22,015 nt of DNA from Cytidiella melzeri (lineage: Eukaryota; Basidiomycota; Agaricomycetes; Polyporales; Irpicaceae), in NCBI GenBank assembly GCA_022592445.1, contig JABYQR010000540.1, forward strand, positions 1 through 22,015. Reading direction: 5' to 3'. Within the stretch, counting starts at the first letter, position 1; each line of letters opens with the position of its first letter. The notes under the pieces were generated by a model, which did not search any database, was not told where the DNA came from, and saw nothing but the letters and a program-made list of their open reading frames with translations. Shown here one piece after another: positions 9,728 to 19,485 of this stretch. The position numbers were made by a program, and so were the translations under genes.

Positions 9728-10452
9728 TGTCACAGATTTTCAATGTTTTTACAAGACTTGCCTTACCAGGCAACGGTATTATTGGGAATATTTAAGCGCT
9801 TGTCAAGTGCTTATCCAGCGCTTATCCGGCGTCTATTTAAGCGCTTATCCAGCGCTTATCTGGCGCTTATCAGGTGCCTATTCTGGCGCTTATTCTCAGT
9901 GCCTATCAATTGATGCCCTGATGCGCCTCCTGTCTCTGATGCGCTGATGCGCTCCTTTCCTTATCTGTGTATCACATGATAGAACTCTCTGGAACCTTGT
10001 GGAACTTGCTGGGACTATGATGTCATAGTATAGAACATTCCATTAGATGATGTCATAGTTCATAGAACCTTCTGGAAAAGTCTAGTCTTGTCTTAGAACA
10101 AGCTAGAACAAGTCTAGCCTTGGAACTGGGTCATGGGGTCAGGTCATGGGGACAAATGCTATTGGTTGATTATTGAAGTGGCACCACTAGGGCATAGGGC
10201 ATGCTTAGTAAGGTAGATTACTTCGCTTACTCATGTAGGTAATAGGGGTCTTAGGGTAGTACCTGGGGTCCTCCCCTTCATGTATATATAGAGGCACTCC
10301 TGAGGGCATATCCCCTCAGTCTTATCCACTCTGTTGATAAAGGACTACCTTGTACTTTCCAGTACTTCGCTCACCACATCTCTTACTCTCTATATCCCTA
10401 TCTCCCCCTCAAGTTAACCACTTATCTGGTGAGTGTAACCTTAACTGTTACA
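9728..10452 (+). mobile_element. Solo LTR, family LTR-B, inside gypsy pol (TSD GCAAG)
   Basis: It runs from TGTCACAG to CTGTTACA (725 bp) and is flanked by the identical pentamers GCAAG at 9723-9727 and 10453-10457. Removing it joins the two halves of pol. No internal coding sequence is present, so this is a solo LTR left by LTR-LTR recombination. A TATA box (TATATATA) is at 10283-10290. A degenerate array of GCGCTTATC-like units fills 9794-9905. Two near-CRE motifs, TGATGTCA, occur near 10019 and 10050. A second copy lies inverted at 16102-16767. Confidence 0.93.
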
Positions 10453-12661
10453 GCAAGTGCTTGTGCAACTTCTGCTTCTTGTTCCGTGCATTCTCGGTTC
10501 TTTGATTCAAGTGGAGAAGCAGCGGCAAGTGCACTGTTAGCAAGAATGCGGAAATGTTCGGGTTTCAGTACCACCTGATTCTTGTTGTCTTCTTCATTCG
10601 TGACAGCGTGTGAGTGAAAGTGAGAGAGAGGATCAGCGTGTATCATGGTACTGCCAGGCTTGTGTACTAACACAAAGTTGAAGTCAGCCAATAGTAATGA
10701 CCAACGTGCTTGACGTCGAGTGAGGTGTTGTGCAGTTTTCCAGTACTGCAGGTTCACGTGATCTGTCCAGATCTCAAACGGTTCCTTGAGCCCCTCAAGG
10801 TAGTGGCGCCAATCTTTGAGAGCTTCGGTGATGGCTAACATCTCCCAATCAAAGATTTCATAGTTACGCTCGGCTTCAGTCATGGATGCAGACCGGTAGG
10901 CAATAGGGTGGTAGAATCCATCTTCCTCGAATTTCTGGGAGATGATTCCACCAGTCGCATAGCCCGAGGCATCAGGCTTAGTGGAAAAGGCCTTCTTTAG
11001 CAACGTGAAGGCAGTCTGCTGTGCTGGACCCCAAACAAACAGCACATCCTTCTTAGTCAGGTTGTGTAGAGGCCGTGCGTGCTTTGAGAAGTCTTGGATG
11101 AAGTGTTGGTAGAAGTTGGCAAACCCTATGAATCCTCTAACTTCTTTGAGGTTCTTGGGTGTGGGCCACGTACAAACTGCTTGGACTGTGACAGGGTCCA
11201 TAGCTACTTCGCTGGCGAGAATGATCAACCCGAGGTACTCAATCTCAGATTTCTCAAACTCGCACTTTTCCGGCCGGAGGTAGAAATCATGCTGTTGAAG
11301 TTGCTCGAGGACTTCATGTACAACCTTGCGGTGCTCTGTCAGGTTGTTGCTCCAGATCAAGATGTCATCTAGATAGACAGCCACCTTGCCCTCGGCGATG
11401 AGGTTGGCAAAGATGATGTCCATCAGAGCTTGGAAGGTAGCGGGTGAGTTCTGTGACCAAAGAACATGACTTTAGGCTGGAAAAGTCTTCGGTTGGTAAC
11501 AAATGCTGCTTTGTACTCGTCTCCTTCTTTGATTCAGACGTTGTGATATCCCCAACAAACATCGAATTTTGTGAAGATCTTTGCACCCTTGAGCTTGTTG
11601 ATAATGTCAGTGGCAAGCGGTAGAGGGTAGCGGTTCTTCACAGTGATGTTGTTGAGTTTGCGATAGTTCTGAATAAGTCAGAGTTTGTTATCCTTCTTTT
11701 TGATGAAGAAAACTGGAGAAGCCATTGGAGACTTGGAAGGCGTGATGTAACCTTTGGATAGGTTCTCCTGGATGAACTTGTCAAGCTTGGCTTGTTCATT
11801 CAGGGGCATAGGGTAAACTTTCAATTTGATGGTCTCAGGAGTGTCTGGTTTGAGATCAATCGAATGGTCCCAGGGTTGATGCTGGGGTAGCCGATTAGAC
11901 TCTTTCTCAGAGAAGACTTTAGCGTGTCTGTGGTACTCTGATGAAGCAATGTCTCCGAAGGAGCACTGAGCTTTAGCTTTGTTTGCTTCGGCAGAAAGCT
12001 TAGTAGAGTAGGTGAAGCCGGCCATACACCAGACTTTGTCAGTGGTGTCTTGGATAATTTTGGCTTTGACCCACTGTCTACGTTCTTTGCGGTTACCGTC
12101 AACCTTCTGGAAAGGTTTGTCAGGAGATTCTTCCAAGCCGCTCGGAATTGTCATTTCTCCTTTTTCCCAGTTAACGGTAGGGTTTACGCGCTTGAGCCAT
12201 GGTAGCCCAAGAATAACGTCTTCTTCTGCCTTTTCTGTGTGGTCCCTGACTGTAAGTGTAAGGTGAATGAAGTGTGTTAATCCGCCAGCTTTATTCTTAG
12301 TTCCGTCAATGTTGTGTAGTGAGATGATCCTTTCAAGAGGGTGTTGGATAATCTTATGCTTTTTGACAAACTGGTGACTGATGAACAAAGCTGTGGCTCC
12401 TGAGTCAATCATAGCAGGAACGCGGATGCTTCTATTGAGACCTTTGACTAGTACATGTGCAAGGAAATGAGAAGATAGCCAATCTAGTGACAATAAAGTA
12501 CATGAGGAGATAACAGACGACAGGCACAAAGTTGCTATGGTACATGAGGCAGAAGATGAGGCAGAAGACGAAGGAGACAAGGACAGGGTATTGAGGGGAC
12601 TTGCAGCTGCGGCTGTGTCACGAGTCCGCTTCAGGAAACCGCGTTGATTTTGGCTGCCATC
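10453..12661 (-). pseudogene. Gypsy pol, protease-RT-RNase H part
   Basis: The pol frame opens at 12661, overlaps the end of gag by 31 bases in the -1 frame and reads NQRGFLKR at the overlap. Aspartic protease: MIDSGATALF (about 12412) and later ILGLPWLKRVNP. Reverse transcriptase: SPMASPVFFIKKKD, then the catalytic YLDD at 11364-11375. The connection domain has GFIGFANFYQHFI. RNase H has DASGYATGG and HYLEG, but a block just before it appears deleted. Breaks: TGA at 11678-11680, TGA at 11534-11536, and a 1-base frameshift near 11440 just before QALMD. The last ~9 codons of the open frame come from the inserted LTR-B. The active family enzyme copies element RNA into DNA; this one cannot be made whole. 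Confidence 0.93.
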
Positions 12662-13860
12662 TCATCCATTTGCTTCTTTTGGATGTCAAGCATGTCCTTC
12701 AGTGCCGCAATCTTAGCATCCTTGTCATTGGATGTGTCTTGCTTTGTCGTGGTAGAGGTTGACAAGGTTGACAAGGTAGCAGCGACTTTTTGTCCCTTAG
12801 TGATGCCTTGAAGCCTTTTCAAGCAAACAGCCCCCCAGTGATCAATGCCACCGCAGTGGTTGCAGACCGTGTCATCTGCGTGCTTCTGATCCCTCTTCTT
12901 GTGATTCTCAGAACCACAAACCAAGCAGCGCTTGATCATCTCCTTCTTTCATTTCTGGAAGATCTCTTGCTTGCCTAGGCCTGCAAAGAGCGCATCGAAG
13001 GAGGCTGAAAAATGGGAGGCGTCGATCTCCATAGCATTGGGATTGCGGAACACCTGCTGATGGGACTTGCCGTGCCCCGACGAGCTGTCCACCATGACTT
13101 TGCCCTTGCTGTTTTGTGAATCGGCAAGCTGAGCGTCAACTGCCTTGCACTGGTCCTTGAGAGTGTTGTAGGTAGCAGCGTGGGTTTGAAAGTTCGAGAC
13201 ACGTTGCAAGTACTTGGTGCTAAAGCTCGACTTGAGACAATCAAAGAGGTCCTGCTGGCTCCAGCCAGTATAAGGGGCCCATGTCTCAAACTTGGAGATG
13301 TGGGCGGCAAAGGTCTTATTGCCTTGCTTCATGTTGGCTATTTTTGTCTTAGCCTCCATGACAGCATCTATAGGCTCAAATTTGGCTTTGAACGCCTCGA
13401 TGAATGTATCCCAGCTGTTTGCCAGCTCCTCAATATGAGGGCGAGCCCTGTCAGCAGCGTTGTCTTGCATTAATGACAGAGCGCTGGTGATGAGTTTGTG
13501 AGGATCAAAGATCCTCGCGCCATTGTTGTCCAACTGGACCTGGCCTTGCACGTCTTGCTGGAAGAGCGCTTTTCCTTGATTTTGCGCCAAGACTATGAAC
13601 ACGTGGCGGAAGAGCCTGGCTTCCGACAATGTTTTCCCTTTGAAGGAGACCAGTTTCTCAACAATGCTTCTCTCCCGAGAAGTGTGCGTGGCCGCGGCAA
13701 CGGCAGGTGCCTGAGCTGCTGTCAAGGCAGACACCTGATTGGTGAGGTCCACCATTCTTTGTGTCAGGACCCTGAACATGTTGGGGATGTCCTGAGCACT
13801 GAGGTTGGGAATGGCAGCTGGGGCGGCGGAAGGAGCAGCGTTCTGCTGGTTCTGATCCAT
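12631..13860 (-). pseudogene. Gypsy gag with zinc knuckles
   Basis: The first in-frame ATG is at 13860 (MDQNQQNAAP); the frame is open to 13938 but without an ATG. A Pro/Ala/Gln-rich N-terminus is followed by a retrotransposon Gag core (KLVSFKGKTL..., SWDTFIEAFKAKFEP, then AYTGWSQQDLFD-like text), which builds the particle shell. At 12949-12951 an in-frame TGA, explained by CGA to TGA, interrupts it. The same frame then continues with CLVCGSENHKK, a knuckle lacking its last Cys, and CNHCGGIDHWGAVC, a complete CX2CX4HX4C nucleic-acid-binding knuckle. A short helical Lys/Met-rich end stops at 12631. About 409 codons in all. Confidence 0.88.
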
Positions 13861-14056
13861 GTCTTTTTGTGTGAGAAGATGCAAATCTTCTTTGGTGGGT
13901 GTCTGATGATGTTCAGAGTAATACTCGCTGTTGGACACAGCTGGTCGTCACACTCGTGGAATATTCTTCCGTAGAAATGGTTGTCTGTGACCATGCTCGA
14001 ATCGAAGAAGTGTATACAATTATTGCAAGATGTGGTGGGCAAAAACTATGGATTTG

Positions 14057-14786
14057 CTAGATCCACTTAAAATAGCTATCACTATTTACTACATTAAGTT
14101 GTGCAAGGACTTTGTCGTAGTTCTTACAAAGCTGTTCAAATGAAACTTTCCCAATTGCTTTGCAACCCCAGTCTAGGAGCTGCCACTCGCAGTCTGCTGT
14201 GACGGGTGCGAGATTGTTGACTCGGTTGAGGAAACGATTAACCTTGTTGACAAGGTGAAGCAGCGCGCAACGGTGGTCGGGGTTGGTGCGGTTCAGGAGT
14301 TCTTCAAGCTCCGTGAGAGCTTGCAGGCGAGTGCGGACGGCGGTGAGTTTTGGCCTGAAGATACCAACAAGATCTACTGGTGACAACTTTTTTGAAGTTG
14401 ATAAGTACCAGCTTGGGTGCAGCAGGGGCGGGAGTTGGTGCAGGGAGCTTTGCTAGTTGCTCTGCGAGAGTGAGCTTGGGGATGTGTTGCTCAGCTAAGA
14501 TGCGGTCACGCTCCTCAGCAGCTCGTTCTCTGTATGCTCGTGCGGAGGCGCAAAGTTGTTGATTTTCCTCGTAAGAGGGGACAATGAGGGTGATGCCTTT
14601 GACAGGCGGCTTCTTGGACACGTATTTTGCAATGGTGACCAGGTCTTTGTCAGACCAGCAATGAGGTTGACCACTCTTGCGCTTTTCAGCGAGAGTGTCA
14701 AGGAAAGATGGTGGAAGAGACCTCTTGAGCTGAGGCTTAGCTGCAGGGAGGTTCTTAAAGAAAAGGGGGCGCGTGTCTTTAGGCAC
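14057..14786 (-). pseudogene. Extra ORF upstream of gypsy gag, frameshifted
   Basis: Two adjoining open frames lie between the 5' LTR and gag. The first (14786 to about 14395) begins PKDTRPLFFKNLP, has a basic N-terminus, a charged helical part with ARAYRERAAEERDR and an Ala/Pro hinge. The second continues to 14057 as SPVDLVGIFRPKL..., a helical segment ending DSYFKWI. They join if one A is removed from an A6 run at 14389-14394, so the break is most simply a 1-base insertion, or a sequencing error. About 243 codons joined. No ATG is evident at the start. I recognise no family. It is not gag; an accessory or captured protein of the element is possible. Confidence 0.55.
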
Positions 14787-14932
14787 TAAACAACGCGCAG
14801 GGGGTAGAAACAGACGGCGGAAGTGTAGCTCAACGGTATGAGGAGACTGGAGACGTACTTGTCAAACAGGAATAAACTTCTTAAAACGGTGGGAGTGGGG
14901 GACCCAGGATTTACACAACAACCTCGACCTAA
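14787..14932 (-). other. 5' leader of the gypsy element
   Basis: The sequence between the 5' LTR end (...CGTGTCA) and the first ORF. The minus strand begins TTAGGTCGAGGTTG. A conventional primer-binding site starting TGG directly after the LTR is not evident; TGGGTCCCCCACTCCC lies about 24 bases in. The primer used is therefore not assigned. Confidence 0.5.
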
Positions 14933-15689
14933 TGACACGGAGACAAGGCTCAACGTGACAAACAGGGACATGAAGTGGATGACAACAAAGTGGTGGTGGT
15001 AGGCGTGAAGCACAATACTTCTCACCAGCTATAAACCCCATGCAGATGTCTAGCCCAGTAAAGACCAAGTTAGCATTGAGTACTACTAGCTATGTAGTTC
15101 AGGAGGGAGTGGCTTACCTAGCCCAGTAAAGACCAAGAGGTTGAGATGGGGGCTAGGAGCGTACATGCAGCTGCTTATATAGACTTCAGGGACCTGTGCA
15201 CAGACCATGTTAAGGGCAGGCTTTGCAAGAAGCTGTGTGAACAAAGAACAATAGCACTACCTAAAGGAGAACAATAGCTATTGTCTGGACTCTGCCAAGA
15301 CCTCTACTCGTGAGAGAATCTATCTAAAAGGAGACCAACTATTGTATTCCATTCCCACACCTGTGAGAACATCCTTCCTTAAAGAGAACAATAGGGAAAG
15401 AACAAAAGGAGTCCATGTGAACGGTATCTATGATGTCAAACCCTAGCTATGGGCTAAGCCATGTGGTTGTAGCCATGTGGCCTTACTTAAACTAAGTCAC
15501 ATGCCAGTGTGACGTAGTAGCAAGTAACGTGACCGTTTGGAGCATCTAAGCCACGTGATACGGGCGCTTAATAGACGTGCAAAGGAGTTTGTGCAGAGAA
15601 GGTTGCAACTAGGTTGTAGCTTGGAGTTTCACAGATAAAAACAAGAGGTAAATTGCAAAAAATAAGGGCTAGTCGGGCCATCCACAACA
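14933..15689 (-). repeat. 5' LTR of the gypsy element (LTR-A, 757 bp)
   Basis: On the minus strand it runs from TGTTGTGG (15689) to CCGTGTCA (14933). A TATA box (TATATAAG) is at 15174-15181, so U3 is about 510 bp. U3 holds three AACAATAG and one AACAAAG motifs (15240-15394), one of them within the palindrome CAATAGCTATTG. A 19 bp direct repeat is at 15051-15069 and 15119-15137, in the transcribed part. Confidence 0.92.
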
Positions 15690-16101
15690 TAAAAGATATA
15701 TCTGGTAGATCCTGATACAGGCAATCTTGATGGCAATACCATCTTCAAAGTTACAGTCTCAATGTTCATATCTTTTTAGAGATACAGAGCGTTGTCAAAT
15801 AATTATTGCCTGTCAAATTTGTTTAGTTCATTTGTCACTATCCTGAATCCTGATGTTGATAAGTGTAGTAAGCAAGCTATCATGTGCACAACTACATGAT
15901 TAACTATTCCAGTTGAATTTCCTTGAGACCAAGTAAATTGGATAGTACTGGGTTCAAATTGATTTATTGTGTCTTATGGGTCTGGTTCAGTGTTTGACTT
16001 TTTACAAGCCCTTTCTACCCATTTTGATTGATTTTATACCTTGCACCTCACTCAGATGTTTGTTTCAGTTTTGACTTGAGCAGGTACAAAGTAGTCTACT
16101 G
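15690..16101. other. AT-rich unassigned sequence
   Basis: Nothing recognisable. It is AT-rich, with short open stretches only. It continues after the solo LTR at 16768, so 15690-16101 and 16773-17353 were once contiguous. Confidence 0.5.
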
Positions 16102-16767
16102 TGTAACAGTAAGGTTACTACTCACCAGATAAGTTGTTAAACTTGAGGGGATAGAGTGAGATAGAGTGTGAGAGGTGTAGTGAGCGAAGTACAAGAGAGT
16201 ACCGAGTAGTCCTTGATCAACAGAGTGGATAAGACTGAGGGGATATGCCCTCAGGAGTGCCTCTATATATACATGAAGGGGAGGACCCCAGATACTACCC
16301 TAAGACCCCTAACACCTACATGAGTAAGCAAAGTAATCTACCTTACTAAGCATGCCCTATGCCCTAGTGGTGCCACTTCAATAATCAATCAATAGCAATT
16401 GTCCCCATGACCTGACCCCATGACCCAGTCCCAGTCCCAAGGCTAGACTTGTTCTAGCATGTTCTAAGACAAGGCTAGACTTTTCCAGAAGGTTCTAAGA
16501 GCTATGACATCATAGTTCCAGCATGTTCCACAAGGTTCCAGAGAGTTCTATCATGTGATACACAGATAAGGAAAGGAGCACATCAGCACATCAGAGACAG
16601 GAGGCGTATCAGCACATCAATTGATAGGCTCTGAGAATAAGCACCGGAATAAGCACCTGATAAGCACTGGATAAGCACTGGATAAGCGCCTGATAAGCGC
16701 TTAAATACTCCCAATAATACCGTTGCCTGGTAAGCAAGTCTTGTAGAAATATTGAAAATCTGTGACA
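16102..16767 (-). mobile_element. Solo LTR, family LTR-B, inverted (TSD TACTG)
   Basis: The reverse complement matches 9728-10452. Identical pentamers TACTG flank it (16097-16101 and 16768-16772). At 666 bp it is about 60 bp shorter than the other copy, mainly in the GCGCTTATC-like array (about 16640-16710) and around the near-CRE motifs. A TATA box (minus) is at 16264-16271. No coding sequence. Confidence 0.93.
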
Positions 16768-17353
16768 TACTGTAGCATTTATATTTGATCTTCCAATGTA
16801 TGATTGACTGTCTTATCTGTATTTTATCTCCCTTGGTTCTGTTCAATGTCTGCCAGACTGCCTCTTCAAACAGATTCTCGATGCTGTAAACATAGGGCTA
16901 TTGAATGGTGTAAATTTTACTGCCATTGGTGTAGATGTGCTTGCTGTAGAAATTGAAAACTGTGTTTTGATCAGAGAAAGCGCCCACATAACAAGTTTTG
17001 AATGGCTGATAACAAACTCAGTACTTTCCCATCAATTGCATTCATTGTCATAAAAAAAAGAGTGTTAATTTTTAGATTCACCATCTAACCTTGTGGCATA
17101 GTACAACAGTGTTCCATGTTGCAACAGCTCAAAGCACTGGCATGCACTGGAACAATTCTTCATTCTTCAGGAACTGTCACTAAGCACAACGAGGGAACAA
17201 GCAAAATTGGCACTATGGATGCACTGGATAAACTTGACTACTAAACAGCAATGGCAATGTCCAGGAGTTCTGAGCTACCTCACTGTGAGCTTCCACCACC
17301 CAGGCCTTGTGCAAGATCTTTGAGAGTATCTCTTGTTTCTTTGACCCTGCCAC
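16768..17353. other. Unassigned sequence with a short coding-looking stretch
   Basis: Mostly AT-rich with no gene. On the minus strand 17213-17353 is open (VAGSKKQEILSKILHKAW...) and, if the solo LTR at 17354-18529 is removed, joins in frame to a further open stretch at about 18535-18600 that reads CGSRALAPQ. No family is recognised and the frame ends at TAG 17213. It could be the remains of a host exon hit by the LTR. Confidence 0.3.
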
Positions 17354-18529
17354 TGTTGTGGATGGCCCGACTAGCCCTTATTTTTCGCATTTTTACCTCT
17401 AGTTTATAGCTTGAAACCTGGTTGCAACCTAGCTTGCAGCCCTCTCTGCACAAGCCCCTTCATGTCTACACTGGGTAACCACGGCCCAATTTCCGGTGGA
17501 AAAACATGAGAAATACGTGAGAAAAAATGGCGATTTTACGGTACCTTTTTGTAGCAGAAATAGCGCCGAAAAACACTGAATATTTCATCTTGTTTTTCTT
17601 GTGAGCGAATGGATGAAAAAGTGGCTTTTTTCTCAATGCGTTTTTCCGGCCTTTTGGTGATGCCTAAACGGAGCGTTTCTCAATGGTATTTTCAACAGAA
17701 ACCAAAAGGCCGGAAAAACGCATTGAGAAAAAAGCCACTTTTTCATCCATTCGCTCACAAGAAAAACAAGATGAAATATTCAGTGTTTTTCGGCGCTATT
17801 TCTGCTACAAAAAGGTACCGTAAAATCGCCATTTTTTCTCACGTATTTCTCATGTTTTTCCACCGGAAATTGGGCCGTGGTTACCCAGTGCTATTAAGTG
17901 CCTGTATGACGTGGCTTAGATGCTCTACATGGTCATGTTACTAGCTACTACATCACACAGGCACGTGACTCAGCATATGTAAGACCACATGGCTACAACC
18001 ACATGGCTCAGCCCATAGCTAGGGTTTGATGTCATAGATACCATTCACATGGACTCCTATTGTTTTTTGCCATTGTTCTCTTTATGGAAGAATGTTCTCA
18101 CAGGTGTGGGAATGGAACAAAATAGTTGGTCTCCTTTTAGATAGATTCTCTCACGAGTAGAGGTCTTGGCAGAGTCCAGACAATAGCTATTGTTCTCCTT
18201 TAGGTAGTGCTATTGTTCTTTGTTCACACAGCTTCTTGCAAAGCCTGCCCTTAACATGGTCTGTGCGCAGGTCCCTGAAGTCTATCTATACTGCTGCATG
18301 TATGCTCCTAGCCCCCCATCTTGACTCTTGGTCTTTACTGGGCTAGGTAAGCCCCACCCTCCTGTACTATATAGCTGGTAGTACAAATACTACCTTGATG
18401 TTTACTGGGCTAGATACCTGAATAAGGTTTATAGTTGGTGAGAGCATTGTGCTACATGTCTGCCACCACCTAGTCGTTGTCTTCCACTTCGTGTCCCTAC
18501 TTGCTGCGTCGAGCTCTGTCTCTGTGACA
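17354..18529 (-). mobile_element. Solo LTR-A (TSD GCCAC) with nested MITE
   Basis: On the minus strand it starts TGTCACAG at 18529 and ends ACAACA at 17354 when read in the same sense as the + copies of LTR-A; in element sense it is a plus-strand LTR, from TGTTGTGG (17354) to TGTGACA (18529). Identical pentamers GCCAC flank it (17349-17353 and 18530-18534), and no internal region is present. Subtracting the MITE and its TSD leaves 751 bp, matching the other LTR-A copies. It is inverted relative to the LTRs of the full element. Confidence 0.92.
17469..17890. mobile_element. 422 bp foldback MITE with 190 bp palindromic arms (TSD CTA)
   Basis: The arms are 17469-17658 and 17701-17890; by eye the reverse complement of one equals the other at every position. 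They enclose a 42 bp loop with its own small hairpin, AAACGGAGCGTTT. The ends read CACTGGGTAACC...GGTTACCCAGTG, and the trinucleotide CTA is duplicated at 17466-17468 and 17891-17893; the other LTR-A copies show the empty site. CACT(A/G) ends with a 3 bp duplication fit the CACTA/EnSpm superfamily. It carries no transposase and must depend on one elsewhere. The open frame at 17609-17944 is a by-product of the palindrome. Confidence 0.92.
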
Positions 18530-19485
18530 GCCACCTGTGGGGCCAATGCCCTGCTGCCACAACCTTGTGCAGGCAGATTCATACTTACCTGTGGGTGTAG
18601 AGGCAAAGTGCAGCGTGAGGTGGTAGTTCTGGTTAAAGAATGGGTTGGGGGTTCTTGTCTGAGATATATATATATACCCACCTTGCAGCTCCCTAAAGAC
18701 CTCAGATTCTACCTCCTGGTCTTTAGGTGATGTTTATCTTGTACTAGGTCCATCGCTGTACTAATATAACCTGGTCTTTAGCTCAGTGATAGTTACTCGC
18801 TTGCCGTTGTCTCTCTCCTTTTCATCATCATCATCTCCCTTATTGTCATCATCCACATGAGTTTGTCCGTTGTTCCTCCACCCATGTTGTCACTCCCTCG
18901 CTTTGAATAGAGTCTGGTTGTGCTCCTGAAAGACAACCTTGTTGCCAATTGGCCCAAGCGTGACCCAATTCAATCAGGCACGGGTCTTAACACACAGCAC
19001 CTAATGGCTGTGTAGCCTGTGCTGAAAAATTCAACACCACCCTGTCTGTCAACTTGCTCGGAATTGAGGATGCTCTGTGCAGCTTGTGCCTCATGAACAA
19101 ACTTGTACAAATGCGCCACCGTTGAGTCTATGTCTTAGTACTCTTCTGTCACCATTGTATTTGTGTTTGGGACAAGGCTTGACAGATCAATGTTGCACAA
19201 CCTGAAGAGGGCCAGGTCGTGTAGGGTTTTTCCAGAGGAAGTGGATTTGCTTTGGTGGCCATGAGTATTGTGGGTGGGGAACTGCAGCTGAACTGATTGG
19301 CTGTTGCACTGTGATAAGTGCCAGCTTGTATTTTTGAATTGCTCTCGACAAAAAGGCCTCGGAAGAGTCTTCTACCATTGCTGGATGCTTGTGATTATGG
19401 AGTATTTGTAGACACATAAGCGCAAACAGTAACATGACATTGAAGGCCTTGTTTTTTGTTAGAAGGCTATGCAAGTAGAGGAAAG
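18530..19485. other. Unassigned sequence with degraded coding remnants
   Basis: No intact gene. It contains a (TA) run at 18664-18676, two copies of CCTGGTCTTTAG (about 18716 and 18769), and a decayed coding-looking stretch at 18857-19125. 19187-19474 is open on the minus strand for 95 codons, without a recognised domain. Confidence 0.4.
18857..19125 (+). pseudogene. Possible decayed ORF, unrecognised
   Basis: From ATG 18857 the plus frame reads MSLSVVPPPMLSLPRFE, hits TAG at 18908, continues as LLKDNLVANWPKRDP... to TAG at 19013, and then a shifted frame reads ACAEKFNTTLSVNLLGIEDAL and runs to TGA 19123. The text looks protein-like but is broken twice. The opening resembles how some retroelement gag proteins start, which is only a guess. 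Confidence 0.25.

Larger units (their letters stand above)
6819..15689 (-). mobile_element. Ty3/gypsy chromovirus, degenerate, with nested insertions
   Basis: Order on the minus strand: 5' LTR 14933-15689; leader with an upstream ORF; gag; pol (protease, reverse transcriptase, RNase H, integrase, chromodomain); polypurine tract; 3' LTR 6819-8011. Without its 431 bp insertion and the duplicated 5 bp, the 3' LTR is 757 bp, the same length as the 5' LTR. A chromodomain after integrase places it among the chromoviruses. It carries at least seven in-frame stops and frameshifts. Flanking pentamers differ (TACTT on the left, TAAAA on the right), so no target duplication is seen and one flank has probably been rearranged. 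Confidence 0.93.

Noticed and set aside
17609..17944. 111-codon plus-strand ORF
   Set aside because: It runs through the palindromic MITE and into the LTR; the frame is open by chance of the AT-rich arms.
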